64,000 nt of DNA, taken from NCBI RefSeq assembly GCF_001975985.1, contig NZ_MTQF01000005.1, forward strand, positions 273,834 through 337,833, read 5' to 3'. The position numbers were made by a program, and so were the translations under genes. The stretch is from [Flexibacter] sp. ATCC 35103 (lineage in GTDB: Bacteria > Bacteroidota > Bacteroidia > Flavobacteriales > Flavobacteriaceae). Each line of letters opens with the position of its first letter. Position 1 is the first letter of the stretch. This document shows positions 29,048 through 38,541 of this stretch, piece after piece. The notes beneath the pieces are model-generated. The model saw only the letters and a list, made by a program, of their open reading frames with translations, was not told the DNA's origin and did not search any database.

Positions 29048-29192
29048 AGAAAACAATTATATTATCTTAAAAAAGTGTAACAATTGATAACAAATTGAGT
29101 CTTATTGTAATAACCAAACGCAATTATTAACGTTTTTTTACCATAAATTACTTATAAAAAATATTATTATTGTTTTAAAATTTAACAGTACG

Positions 29193-29894
29193 ATGATCGA
29201 AATCAAAGATTTACATAAATCCTATAAAATGGGAAGTTCAGAATTGCATGTGTTAAAAGGTATTAATTTTAATATTGAAGAAGGCGAATTAGTTGCGATT
29301 ATGGGATCATCAGGATCTGGAAAATCTACGCTTTTAAATATTCTGGGAATTCTTGATGAAGCAGATTCAGGCAGTTATATTTTAGATAAAACTCCAATAA
29401 AGAATCTAAACGAAACAATAGCTTCAAGATATCGAAATAAATTTCTGGGATTTGTATTTCAGTCTTTCAATTTAATAAACTACAAAACGGCACTTGATAA
29501 TGTTGCAATGCCTTTATACTATCAAGGTGTAAAGAGAAAAGAACGTTATGAAATTGCCATGAAATATTTAGAGAAAGTGGGCTTGGGTTCGCATTCGCAC
29601 CATTTGCCAAATGAACTTTCCGGAGGTCAGAAACAACGTGTTGCAATTGCCAGGGCATTGGCTTCAAATCCAAAAGTTTTATTGGCAGATGAGCCAACAG
29701 GAGCTTTGGATACTAAAACTTCTTATGAAGTTATGGAACTTATTCAGGGAATTAACGATGAAGGAAAAACAATTTTAATTGTTACGCACGAACCTGATAT
29801 TGCTGCAATGTGCAAAAGAAATGTGGTCCTGAAAGACGGATTAATTATAGATGATAAATTGGTAGAACAAGTTAGAGCAGCATCTTATGTTTAA
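29193..29894 (+). CDS. MacB/LolD-type ABC transporter ATPase
   Basis: 233 residues with Walker A GSSGSGKST (38-46), Q-loop FVFQSFNLI, signature LSGGQKQRVAIARAL, Walker B VLLADEPTGALD and H-loop VTHEPDIA. All are intact. The extended DEPTGALD segment is typical of the MacB/LolD/FtsE group, which drive mechanotransmission rather than classical transport. Its stop overlaps the first permease gene by 8 bp. First gene of a six-gene export unit. Confidence 0.95.
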   Translation: MIEIKDLHKSYKMGSSELHVLKGINFNIEEGELVAIMGSSGSGKSTLLNILGILDEADSGSYILDKTPIKNLNETIASRYRNKFLGFVFQSFNLINYKTALDNVAMPLYYQGVKRKERYEIAMKYLEKVGLGSHSHHLPNELSGGQKQRVAIARALASNPKVLLADEPTGALDTKTSYEVMELIQGINDEGKTILIVTHEPDIAAMCKRNVVLKDGLIIDDKLVEQVRAASYV

Positions 29895-31131
29895 TATTGA
29901 GCGTTGGCAGGAAATATTTGAGGCAATTTCTAAAAACCGACTAAGAACATTTCTTACCGGAATTTCTGTGGCTTCAGGTATTTTTATTTTGGTGATTCTG
30001 CTTGGAGCTGGTAAAGGACTTCAAAACGGAATTCAGAAACAATTTGAAAATGATGCTGTAGGAATTATCGAAATTTGGACCAATACCACTACAAAAGAAT
30101 ATAAAGGATTGAATCCGGGAAGACAAATTCAGCTGCGAAATAGCGATTATGATCTTCCGGTAATGAAATTTGGCGATCAAATCGATAAAAAATCCGCTAC
30201 AAATATCACGCGTGGTGTAATTGTAACTTACGGCAAAGAATCTGGAAATTATCAGTACAGAGGGGTAAATCCGGATTATTTAGACATAGAAAACGGGACT
30301 ATAATTCAAGGAAGATTTTTAAACGATAATGATTTAAAAAATAATGAAAAAGTGACTGCAATTGGTTTAAAACTTAAGCAGGATATCTTTAAGGAAGAAG
30401 ATGCAATTGGAAAAGAAATTTCAGTAAATGGTATTAATTTTAAAGTAATTGGAGTCTTTACAGATCCTTCGGGCGAGAGAGAAGAGACACGATTATATAT
30501 GCCTATGACCACTATTCAGCGTGCTTATGGCGGTGGAGATAAAATTACAGGAATGATGTTCGTTTTAAATAAAAAAGCAGATTATGACGAAGCATTAGCA
30601 CAATCTAAACAATTTACAAATGATGTAAGACAGTTGCTGAAGAGTAAAAACATTATTGCTCCGGACGATGACAGCGCAATTGGAATTTATAATTCTGTAC
30701 AAGAAGCAAAACAGTATTATGACTTAAATCTCTATATCAAATTATTTTTCTGGTGGGTTGGTATTTGTACCATTATTGCCGGAGTTGTTGGGGTAAGTAA
30801 TATCATGCTTATTATAGTTAAAGAACGAACGAAAGAAATTGGAATTAGAAAAGCTTTGGGAGCATCGCCTTTTTCTATTATTTCGATGATACTTCATGAA
30901 TCCATATTTATTACCACTATTGCAGGTTTTGTAGGATTGCTGGCCAGTTTGCTGTTATTAGAATTTGTTGGACCAATGGTTCAGAGTGAATATTTTAGAA
31001 ATCCCGAGGTCGATTTTAGTGTGGCTTTGACAACACTTGTTTTACTGGTGTTTGCCGGTGCATTGGCAGGATTTTTTCCGGCGTATCGAGCAGCCAAAAT
31101 TAGACCTATTGTAGCACTTAGAGACGAATAA
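29887..31131 (+). CDS. MacB-type ABC permease, first copy
   Basis: 414 residues with the MacB topology: helix 1 (about 20-42), a ~230-residue periplasmic domain (MacB_PCD; ARFLN-like GRFLNDNDL), then three C-terminal helices with the FtsX core (VGVSNIMLIIVKERTKEIGIRKALGASP). The ATPase is a separate protein here, unlike fused MacB. The second permease begins 3 bp after its stop, so a heterodimer is likely. Confidence 0.93.
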   Translation: MFNIERWQEIFEAISKNRLRTFLTGISVASGIFILVILLGAGKGLQNGIQKQFENDAVGIIEIWTNTTTKEYKGLNPGRQIQLRNSDYDLPVMKFGDQIDKKSATNITRGVIVTYGKESGNYQYRGVNPDYLDIENGTIIQGRFLNDNDLKNNEKVTAIGLKLKQDIFKEEDAIGKEISVNGINFKVIGVFTDPSGEREETRLYMPMTTIQRAYGGGDKITGMMFVLNKKADYDEALAQSKQFTNDVRQLLKSKNIIAPDDDSAIGIYNSVQEAKQYYDLNLYIKLFFWWVGICTIIAGVVGVSNIMLIIVKERTKEIGIRKALGASPFSIISMILHESIFITTIAGFVGLLASLLLLEFVGPMVQSEYFRNPEVDFSVALTTLVLLVFAGALAGFFPAYRAAKIRPIVALRDE

Positions 31132-31133
31132 TT

Positions 31134-32399
31134 ATGTTTAAGAAAGATAATTGGGATGAGATTTTACAGGCCTTAACGGCCAACGTTTTTAGAACGGTTT
31201 TAACGGCATTTGGTGTATTTTGGGGAATATTTATTCTGGTAATATTACTGGCTGCAGGAAATGGTTTAGAGAACGGGGTAAAAAAAGATTTTGACGGAAT
31301 AGCCACAAATACAATGTTTATGTGGAGTCAGACGACTTCTAAAGCATACAAAGGTTTGCCTAAAGTACGAAAATATGATTTTAGAAACAGTGACGTAGCA
31401 GCATTAAGAGCGGCTTTGCCGGATTTATTATATGTTTCGCCCCGTAATCAATTAGGGGATTTTAACGGAACAAATAATGTAGTGCGTGGTACAAAAACGT
31501 CAGCGTTTACCATTTATGGAGATTATCCTGAATTGATCAAGCAACAACCAATGGATATTATAAAAGGACGTTTTATAAACCAACAGGATATTAAGGAAAG
31601 ACGAAAAATAGCTGTAATAGGTAAAGGTGTTATTACTGAATTATACGGAAAAGAAGAAGAAGCCGTGGGAACTTACATCAAAGTCAACGGAATCAATTTT
31701 ATGGTAGTAGGAGTTTACAATTCAAAAAGAACCGGTGGAAACGCAGAACAGGAACAAAAAAATATCTTTTTACCATTTACTACTTTTCAGCAAGCTTTTA
31801 ATTATGGTGATAAAGTGGGATGGATGGCTATTACATCAAGAGATGAAGTTTCTATTACAGATTTAAAACCAAAGATTTTAGAACAAATAAAAATCCTGCA
31901 TTCTATAAATCCAAAGGATGATCGTGCTGTAGGAAACTTCGATTTGTATGAACAATATAATAAAGTGCAAAGTTTGTTTAATATATTAAAAATCATCGCT
32001 TATTTTGTAGGAACTTTGGTCCTGATTTCAGGAGTTATCGGAATCTCGAATATCATGCTGATTGTGGTTAAAGAACGTACAAAAGAAATAGGGATTCGAA
32101 GAGCTTTAGGAGCAACGCCGGGAGCAATTCGCGGTCAGATTTTATCTGAATCTATATTTTTGACTATTATTTCAGGAATGCTGGGAATTGCTGTTGCAAC
32201 CGGAGTTATTGCAATCTTAAATATGGTGCTGGACTCTATGCCGCCGGATAGTAATATGATGTTTGCCAACCCAAGCGTAGATTTAAGAGTTGTATTTGTT
32301 GCCTTAATAATATTAGTAGGATCAGGTTTGCTGGCAGGATTTATCCCGGCGCAGACCGCAATTAATGTAAAGCCAGTAGATGCTTTACGTGCAGAATAA
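31134..32399 (+). CDS. MacB-type ABC permease, second copy
   Basis: 421 residues and the same layout as its neighbour: helix 1 (about 22-43), periplasmic domain, and FtsX core (GISNIMLIVVKERTKEIGIRRALGATP). Clearly paralogous but diverged, which suggests distinct roles in a heterodimer. It is followed after 38 bp by a membrane fusion protein. Confidence 0.93.
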   Translation: MFKKDNWDEILQALTANVFRTVLTAFGVFWGIFILVILLAAGNGLENGVKKDFDGIATNTMFMWSQTTSKAYKGLPKVRKYDFRNSDVAALRAALPDLLYVSPRNQLGDFNGTNNVVRGTKTSAFTIYGDYPELIKQQPMDIIKGRFINQQDIKERRKIAVIGKGVITELYGKEEEAVGTYIKVNGINFMVVGVYNSKRTGGNAEQEQKNIFLPFTTFQQAFNYGDKVGWMAITSRDEVSITDLKPKILEQIKILHSINPKDDRAVGNFDLYEQYNKVQSLFNILKIIAYFVGTLVLISGVIGISNIMLIVVKERTKEIGIRRALGATPGAIRGQILSESIFLTIISGMLGIAVATGVIAILNMVLDSMPPDSNMMFANPSVDLRVVFVALIILVGSGLLAGFIPAQTAINVKPVDALRAE

Positions 32400-32437
32400 A
32401 TTATCAATCAAAAATAATCGATTAAACCAAAAACAAA

Positions 32438-33553
32438 ATGAAAAAAGGAATAACCGTAACCATTTTAATCTTTATTGCTATAGTTTTCTTTGGCGCGCTA
32501 TATTATTTGTATGCCAAAAATCAAGAGTCTCCAATTGTCTTTAAAACTGAAAAAGCAGAGATTAAAACAATCGTAAAAACTACAATTGCAACTGGTAACA
32601 TTCAACCTGACGAAGAGGTCTTAATCAAACCTAATATTTCAGGTATTATTGAGGAAGTGTATATCAAAGCAGGAGAGAAAATCAAAGCAGGAGATATGAT
32701 TGCCAAAATTAGAGTTGTAGCAAATGTATCAAATGTAAGCAACACTCAGAATCAGGTACAAACGGCTAAAATTGCTTTGGATAACCAGGAAAAAATCTAT
32801 AAAAGACAAAAAACCTTGTTTGATAAAGAGGTAATTTCTGCAAACGATTTTGATGCAGCACAATTAGCATATACACAAGCGAAACAAAACTATCAGGCTG
32901 CTAAACAAAGTTTAGATATCGTAAAAACAGGAACAACTACATCATTAGGTAATTATGCAAACACCTTAATTCGTTCAACGGTAAACGGAATGGTTTTGGC
33001 AGTTCCGGTAAAAGTAGGAAATCAGGTTATCGAAAGTAATAACTTTAATGAAGGAACGACAATTGCAAGTGTTGCAGATGTTGGAAGAATGATTTTTATT
33101 GGAAAAATTGACGAATCTGAAGTTGGAAAAGTAAAAGAAAAAATGCCAATCGAGATTACAGTCGGAGCAATTGAAAACAAAAAATTCAATGCTGTTTTAA
33201 CTGATATAGCTCCAAAAGGAGTTGTTGAAAATGGTGCTATTCAGTTTGAAATTAAAGCTTCTCTTGAAAATAGAGATGCAACATTTATCAGAGCTGGTTT
33301 AAGTGCAAATGCTTCTATTATTTTAGACAAAGCAGAAAAAACATTAGCAATTAAAGAATCATTAGTTCAATTTGACAAAAAAACTCAAAAGCCATATGTT
33401 GAAATAGAAACTGCTCCACAAAAATTTGAAAGAAGAGATTTAGTTTTAGGAGTTAGTGACGGAATTTATGTTCAGATTAAAAGCGGAGTAAAAGATTCAG
33501 ATAAAATTAAGATCTGGAATCAGGGTTTGATCAATGAAGGAGAAAAAAAATAA
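32438..33553 (+). CDS. HlyD/MacA-type periplasmic adaptor, first copy
   Basis: 371 residues: N-terminal anchor (about 5-24), barrel-sandwich half-motifs (PNISGIIEEVYIKAGEKIKAGDMIAKI and STVNGMVLAVPVKVGNQV), an intervening coiled-coil hairpin (about 105-165) and C-terminal beta-barrel domains. Adaptors of this type join inner-membrane ABC permeases to a TolC-like channel. A second adaptor lies beyond the tolC gene. Confidence 0.9.
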   Translation: MKKGITVTILIFIAIVFFGALYYLYAKNQESPIVFKTEKAEIKTIVKTTIATGNIQPDEEVLIKPNISGIIEEVYIKAGEKIKAGDMIAKIRVVANVSNVSNTQNQVQTAKIALDNQEKIYKRQKTLFDKEVISANDFDAAQLAYTQAKQNYQAAKQSLDIVKTGTTTSLGNYANTLIRSTVNGMVLAVPVKVGNQVIESNNFNEGTTIASVADVGRMIFIGKIDESEVGKVKEKMPIEITVGAIENKKFNAVLTDIAPKGVVENGAIQFEIKASLENRDATFIRAGLSANASIILDKAEKTLAIKESLVQFDKKTQKPYVEIETAPQKFERRDLVLGVSDGIYVQIKSGVKDSDKIKIWNQGLINEGEKK

Positions 33554-33591
33554 TTTGAAAGTATAAAGAGTTTTTGAGGTTTAAAAATTGT

Positions 33592-33599
33592 TAAATTTG
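33592..33599 (+). promoter_or_regulatory. Internal promoter -7 element before TolC-like gene
   Basis: TAAATTTG lies 33 bp before the ATG at 33633. An in-frame TTG at 33588 would place this element inside the coding sequence, which argues for the ATG. Confidence 0.45.
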
Positions 33600-33632
33600 C
33601 GTAGCATCTTGCTATGCTTTCATTCAAAATAT

Positions 33633-35018
33633 ATGAAAATAAATAAATATAATAGTCTTGTTTTTGCCATCATGTTCGGTTTTGGTTTATCGACTCAGGC
33701 ACAATCAAAACAATGGACATTAGAAGAATGCGTTCGTTATGCATTAGATAATAATATCACAATAAAATTATCAGAGCTGGATGTAAAAAATGCTGCAATT
33801 GATAAAAAAGGAGCGTTAGGAAGTTATCTTCCATCAGTAAGCGGAAACGCTTCTCACTCCTGGAATATTGGTTTGAACGTTAACCCGGTAACCAATATTG
33901 CTACTACCCAAACAACCCAATATTCTTCGTTAGGCGTTAATGCAGGTGTTGATATTTACAAAGGTCTGCAAAATCAAAATACCTATAGAAGAGCCAAACT
34001 TTCTATTGTAGCATCACAATACCAGCTTTTAAAAATGCAGGAAGATATTTCACTGAATGTAGCAAATGCATTTTTGGAAATTCTTTTCAACAAAGAAAAT
34101 TTAAAAGTAAAGAAAGAGCAATTATCTATTGATCAAAAACGTTTGGCGCGTTCAGAAGAAATGGTAAATGCAGGAACAATCCCGCGTGGCGATTTGTATG
34201 ATTTAAAGGCTACTGAAGCAACAGATCAGCAGGCGATTATTGTCGCTGAAAATAGTTTGTTAATCTCTAAATTGAGTCTGGCGCAGCTTTTACAATTAAA
34301 AGAGTTTGCCGATTTTGATGTTATAGATGATACAAATGCAAAAGATGAGAATAATATCATGGCGCAAACTCCAGTTGATATTTATGCAAAAGCTAAAGAA
34401 ATTAGAACAGAATTAAAATTGGCTCAGACAAATCTTGAAATTGCAGAAAAAAGCGTTGCTATTGCAAGAGGTGCTTTTCAGCCAACACTTAGAGGTTTTT
34501 ACCAATTTAGCACAAGTGCAAGTTACAGTGACAGACTTATAGGAACAGATGGAAATGGAAATCCGGTTTATTCAGGACCACATTCAGTTTTAGATCAGTT
34601 TAGCGATAATAAAGGACACAATTTTGGTTTTCAGTTGAACGTTCCTATATTCAATGGTTTTTCTGTTAGAAATAATGTAGAGCGCAGCAAAGTAAGTTTA
34701 GAGAAATCTAAAATAGATTTAGAACAAAAAAGTTTAGATTTGCAACGTAACGTTTATACTGCTTTTACAGATGCCAAAGGAGCATTAAATGCATATGAAT
34801 CATCAACAGTAACTTTAGAAGCAAGACAACAAGCTTACAATTATGCCAAAGAAAAGTATGATGTAGGTTTAATGAATTCATTTGATTTTACACAGGCACA
34901 AACTTTGTTAACGAATGCACAGTCAGACGTTATCAGAACAAAATATGATTACATTTTTAAAATAAAAATACTTGAATTCTACTTTGGAATTCCAATTGTC
35001 CCAATTATCACAAAATAA
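33633..35018 (+). CDS. TolC family outer-membrane efflux protein
   Basis: 461 residues from the ATG at 33633, chosen because it gives a clean signal peptide (YNSLVFAIMFGFGLSTQAQ); an upstream TTG would add 15 residues. Two outer-membrane efflux repeats, with long helical stretches (about 150-235 and 370-450) and the typical QWTLEECVRYALDNN start and YDVGLMNSFDFTQAQTLL near the end. Forms the trimeric outer-membrane exit duct of the adjacent ABC system. Confidence 0.92.
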   Translation: MKINKYNSLVFAIMFGFGLSTQAQSKQWTLEECVRYALDNNITIKLSELDVKNAAIDKKGALGSYLPSVSGNASHSWNIGLNVNPVTNIATTQTTQYSSLGVNAGVDIYKGLQNQNTYRRAKLSIVASQYQLLKMQEDISLNVANAFLEILFNKENLKVKKEQLSIDQKRLARSEEMVNAGTIPRGDLYDLKATEATDQQAIIVAENSLLISKLSLAQLLQLKEFADFDVIDDTNAKDENNIMAQTPVDIYAKAKEIRTELKLAQTNLEIAEKSVAIARGAFQPTLRGFYQFSTSASYSDRLIGTDGNGNPVYSGPHSVLDQFSDNKGHNFGFQLNVPIFNGFSVRNNVERSKVSLEKSKIDLEQKSLDLQRNVYTAFTDAKGALNAYESSTVTLEARQQAYNYAKEKYDVGLMNSFDFTQAQTLLTNAQSDVIRTKYDYIFKIKILEFYFGIPIVPIITK

Positions 35019-35024
35019 TTTATT

Positions 35025-36317
35025 ATGTCAAAAAAAACAATTTATTTCTTACTTGGCGGTGCAGTAATTCTTATCGTAGCTTTAGTTGCTCTTTCGAAAG
35101 CAGGAGTAATAGGAAATAAGGATGAAGGAAAAGAAGTAGAAGTTTCAAAAGTAGTAGCTTCAACAATAGTTGAAACAGTTTCAGCAACAGGTAAAATTCA
35201 ACCGGAAATCGAAGTAAAACTTTCATCAATGGTTTCAGGTGAAATTATTGCACTGAATGTAAAAGAAGGTCAGGTTGTTAAAAAAGGAGACTTACTGGTA
35301 AAAATTAACCCTGATTTGTATACTTCAGGATTAGACAGATCTGTTGCCAATTTATCCGGTACAAAAGCTAGTTTAACACAATCAGAAGCTAATTATAAAG
35401 AAGCAAAAGCTAGTTACGAACGTAATAAAACACTTTATGACAAAGGTGTAATTTCTAAGTCTGACTGGGATAAATCAATTGCTACTTTTGAAGTGGCAAA
35501 AGCTACAAAACAAAGTTCTTACTATAATGTTCAAAGCGCATCTGCATCTGTAACTGAAGCCAAAGATAATTTAGGACGTACCTTAATTTATGCACCGGCA
35601 GCCGGAACAATTTCTGTTTTAAATGTAGAATTAGGAGAACGAGTTCTGGGAACGCAACAAATGGCAGGAACAGAACTTTTGAGAGTGGCAAACCTGAACA
35701 ACATGGAAGTTGAAGTTGATGTTAATGAAAATGATATTGTAAAAGTAAAAATTGGTGATGAAGCAAATGTTGAAGTTGACGCTTATCTAAAAAAGAAATT
35801 TAAAGGTACTGTAACCAGTATTTCTAACTCGGCAAGTACAACCTTAACCTCAGATCAGGTAACTAATTTTAAAGTTAAAGTACGTATTTTAAAAGAATCG
35901 TATCAGGATTTATTAGAAGGCCAGCCAAGTACTTATTCGCCTTTTAGACCAGGAATGACTGCGACTGTTGATATTATTACAAGAACTAAAAACAATGTTT
36001 TGGCAGTGCCAATTAGCTCTGTTGTAGTAAAATCTGATACAACTGCCGTAAAAGATTTTAAAGTAGAAGAACCAAATGATGACAAAAAAACAGCACCGAA
36101 AAGCGATAAAAAATTCGAATGTGTTTTTGTAAAAGTAGGGGACAAAGCTAAAATCAGAATCATTAAAACAGGGATTCAGGACGATACGAATATTGAAGTC
36201 CTTTCAGGATTACAAACCGGCGATGTTGTAATTACCGGACCTTATACAACGGTTTCTAAAGAGTTAAACTCCGGCGATAAAGTGAAACTAAAAAAAGCTG
36301 ATTTACCTAAAAAGTAA
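35025..36317 (+). CDS. MacA-like periplasmic adaptor, second copy
   Basis: 430 residues: N-terminal anchor (about 7-24), lipoyl-like halves (LSSMVSGEIIALNVKEGQVVKKGDLLVKI and IYAPAAGTISVLNVELGERV), a helical hairpin between them, then beta-barrel and membrane-proximal domains. An Asp/Lys-rich stretch (about 347-365) is an apparent inserted loop absent from the first adaptor. Two adaptors in one operon may form a mixed ring or serve different substrates. Confidence 0.9.
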   Translation: MSKKTIYFLLGGAVILIVALVALSKAGVIGNKDEGKEVEVSKVVASTIVETVSATGKIQPEIEVKLSSMVSGEIIALNVKEGQVVKKGDLLVKINPDLYTSGLDRSVANLSGTKASLTQSEANYKEAKASYERNKTLYDKGVISKSDWDKSIATFEVAKATKQSSYYNVQSASASVTEAKDNLGRTLIYAPAAGTISVLNVELGERVLGTQQMAGTELLRVANLNNMEVEVDVNENDIVKVKIGDEANVEVDAYLKKKFKGTVTSISNSASTTLTSDQVTNFKVKVRILKESYQDLLEGQPSTYSPFRPGMTATVDIITRTKNNVLAVPISSVVVKSDTTAVKDFKVEEPNDDKKTAPKSDKKFECVFVKVGDKAKIRIIKTGIQDDTNIEVLSGLQTGDVVITGPYTTVSKELNSGDKVKLKKADLPKK

Positions 36318-36338
36318 ATAGAATTTCTTTAAAGATAT

Positions 36339-36383
36339 TGTCAGGCTGAGCTTCTCGAGACTTCAGGACGCTCAGTCTGGCAT
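36339..36383. repeat. Imperfect extragenic palindrome
   Basis: TGTCAGGCTGAGC (36339-36351) is complementary at 11 of 13 positions to GCTCAGTCTGGCA (36370-36382). It is GC-richer than its surroundings and matches the style of dispersed extragenic palindromes. No U-tract follows, so it is not a classical terminator. Confidence 0.55.
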
Positions 36384-36409
36384 AAATAATAATTTAAAAA
36401 ATAAATACC

Positions 36410-37084
36410 TTGTCTTTTATCCTTAATATAGAAACTGCTACTAAAAATTGCTCCGTATCCATTGCTAAAAATGGAGAAACAATTGTATGTAAAGAAATTG
36501 CTGAAGAAGGCTATTCACATGCCGAAAAGCTGCATGTTTTTATTGAAGAAGCAATAGCCGAAGCCGGACTAAATGTTCAGGATTTAAATGCTGTTGCAGT
36601 AAGTCAGGGACCAGGTTCTTATACTGGTTTACGAATAGGAGTATCAGCAGCAAAAGGATTGTGTTTTGCTTTGAATATACCTTTAATCGCAATTGATACA
36701 CTGCATACTTTAGCTTCGCAGGCAAAAGTCTCTGAAGGAAAAATTATCCCGATGCTTGATGCAAGAAGAATGGAAGTTTACAGTGAAGTTTTTAATGCTG
36801 CATTAGAAGTTGAAAGAGCAATCGAAGCAGAAGTTATTAAAGAAGATTCATTTGCAGATTATAAGGAGACAGTTTATTTCGTGGGCGATTGCGCAGACAA
36901 ATGCAAGCCGGTTTTAACAAAAGAAAACTTTGTGTTTCTAGAAGAAATTAAATTTCCTTCAGCAGCTGCAATGAGTAAAATCAGTTATGATAAATATCAA
37001 AAAAGCGACACTGTAGATGTCGCTTATTTTGAACCATATTATTTAAAAGACTTCATGATGGCACCACCATCAAAAAAGCAATAA
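36410..37084 (+). CDS. tsaB: tRNA threonylcarbamoyladenosine biosynthesis protein TsaB
   Basis: 224 residues from a TTG start. Partner and activator of TsaD in forming t6A37 on ANN-decoding tRNAs. ASKHA-fold N-terminus (ILNIETATKNCSVSIAKNGE) and the hallmark SQGPGSYTGLRIGVSAAKGL near 65-84. The C-terminal half is shorter and variable, as usual. It is convergent with mscS, whose stop lies 3 bp away. Confidence 0.93.
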   Translation: MSFILNIETATKNCSVSIAKNGETIVCKEIAEEGYSHAEKLHVFIEEAIAEAGLNVQDLNAVAVSQGPGSYTGLRIGVSAAKGLCFALNIPLIAIDTLHTLASQAKVSEGKIIPMLDARRMEVYSEVFNAALEVERAIEAEVIKEDSFADYKETVYFVGDCADKCKPVLTKENFVFLEEIKFPSAAAMSKISYDKYQKSDTVDVAYFEPYYLKDFMMAPPSKKQ

Positions 37085-37087
37085 CAT

Positions 37088-37900
37088 TTATTTTTGAAGT
37101 GTAAAAGGCTGAATTGAAATTCCGGCCTCATCAAGGGCTATTTTGCAATTTTCAAGTGTTTCAGAAAAAACAGCTCCATAATTAGCATTTTTTGCCCAAG
37201 GGCGTACAGCAAAATCTATAGAACTGGCAGATAAATTCTTGACAAAAACTTCTGGTGCAGGAGTTTTAAGTACTTTTGGGTTTTTGACTAAAACATCTAA
37301 AAGAACCTCTTTTGCTTTCTTGATATCTGAGTCATAAGAAATAGAAAATGTCAAATCAGCTTTTCTTTCTCCCTGCATAGAGTAATTAATTATTGTTCCG
37401 TTTGACAAAGCTCCATTTGGTACAAAAACAGTCTGGTTATTACCCGTAAGCATCTTAGTGACAAAAATTTGAATTTCGACTACAGTAGCAATAACTCCTT
37501 GCGCCTCGATTGTATCCCCAACTTTAAAAGGTTTGAAAACGATAATTAGCATTCCGCCTGCAAAATTAGAAAGAGAACCCTGCAATGATAAACCTACGGC
37601 AAGTCCCATTGCTCCTAAGATAGCAACAAATGACGAAGTCTCAATCCCGAGTTTTGAAATAAACGTTACAAATAATAAAATACGGAGCGCCCATATCAGG
37701 ATGTCCGAGAGAAATTTTGTTAAGGTAGGGTCTAAATTTCTTTGAACCATTACTTTTGTAATAACCCTGTTTATTAATCTGATGGCATAAATACCAACAA
37801 ATAAAATAATAAACGCAGAGACTAATTTAGGTGCATAATCAACTAATACATCAATAAATTTAGTGACATAATTGCTAATTTGATCTGGATTCATGTTCAT
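37088..37900 (-). CDS. mscS: Small-conductance mechanosensitive channel (MscS family)
   Basis: 270 residues. Three N-terminal membrane helices; the pore-lining helix is Gly/Ala-rich (ILGAMGLAVGLSLQGSLSNFAGG), then the beta domain (FKVGDTIEAQGVIATVVEI) and the alpha/beta C-terminal chamber. Releases solutes during hypo-osmotic shock. The start is one of two nearby ATGs (MNMNPDQ); the outer one is used. The upstream YtxH-like gene is separated by its own terminator. Confidence 0.92.
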   Translation of the reverse strand: MNMNPDQISNYVTKFIDVLVDYAPKLVSAFIILFVGIYAIRLINRVITKVMVQRNLDPTLTKFLSDILIWALRILLFVTFISKLGIETSSFVAILGAMGLAVGLSLQGSLSNFAGGMLIIVFKPFKVGDTIEAQGVIATVVEIQIFVTKMLTGNNQTVFVPNGALSNGTIINYSMQGERKADLTFSISYDSDIKKAKEVLLDVLVKNPKVLKTPAPEVFVKNLSASSIDFAVRPWAKNANYGAVFSETLENCKIALDEAGISIQPFTLQK

Positions 37901-37910
37901 GTTTTTTCGA

Positions 37911-37937
37911 ATAAAAAAACCTTCTCAAAGAGAAGGC
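37911..37937 (-). terminator. Terminator of the YtxH/LEA-like gene
   Basis: ccttctc-aaa-gagaagg (37920-37936), followed on the minus strand by T7. It lies between the small helical gene and mscS. Confidence 0.8.
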
Positions 37938-37989
37938 ATATTAGTGGTGCAAATATAGAGATATTTTATTTTTATTAGAAAAAATGTCT

Positions 37990-38397
37990 TTATTCCTTAT
38001 CTGTAATGGGATCGGTATTTTTTTCGATTATAGTTTCCGTTTTTTCACTGGCATCTTTTGTGGTTTCTGCAACAGCAGTTTTGGTTTCGCCGGAAACTTC
38101 GGTTGTTTTTTCTTTTACAGAATCGATTACATCACTTAATGAATCTGAAGCTTTTTCGACATATTCGCTTACAATGTCTTTTGCTTTATGGGCATATTCT
38201 ACGGCATTATCTAATATTGGTTCTGCAGCTTCTTTTGCTTTTGCGATAGTTTCCTCAGCAAAAGTCTCTGCTTTCTCAATGTAAGGAGCGGCTGCTTCTT
38301 TAGCTTGTTCAAATTTAACCTCGGCTTCTGTTGTTAAATCTGAAGCAGAATCTTTGGCAGTGCCAAATAAATTCTTGAAAAATGAAGATAATCCCAT
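37990..38397 (-). CDS. Repetitive amphipathic helical protein (YtxH/LEA-like)
   Basis: 135 residues without a signal peptide. After MGLSSFFKNLFGTAKD it is a long run of 11-residue-like helical repeats rich in Ala, Glu, Lys and Thr (AKEAAEPILDNA, AKDIVSEYVEKASDSL, EKTTEVSGETKTAV). This composition is seen in late-embryogenesis-abundant and YtxH-type stress proteins that fold on membranes or during drying. The assignment is by composition only; low-complexity matches can mislead. Confidence 0.6.
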   Translation of the reverse strand: MGLSSFFKNLFGTAKDSASDLTTEAEVKFEQAKEAAAPYIEKAETFAEETIAKAKEAAEPILDNAVEYAHKAKDIVSEYVEKASDSLSDVIDSVKEKTTEVSGETKTAVAETTKDASEKTETIIEKNTDPITDKE

Positions 38398-38490
38398 AGT
38401 TTTATATTGATTAGTTTAGAATACAATATTAACTATTTTTATCTCATTATGATCTAATAATTTATTGAAAATTAAGCAGATACGAATAAA

Positions 38491-38519
38491 ATAAAAAAGC
38501 GTCCCATTTGAGACGCTTT
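38491..38519 (-). terminator. Terminator of the Nfu gene
   Basis: aaagcgtc (38496-38503) pairs with gacgcttt (38512-38519), followed on the minus strand by a T-run. Confidence 0.85.
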
Positions 38520-38541
38520 CTGTATTTTTTAGAACAAAATA

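Noticed and set aside
33588..33632. TTG start for TolC-like gene
   Set aside because: It would include the TAAATTTG element and spoil the signal peptide.
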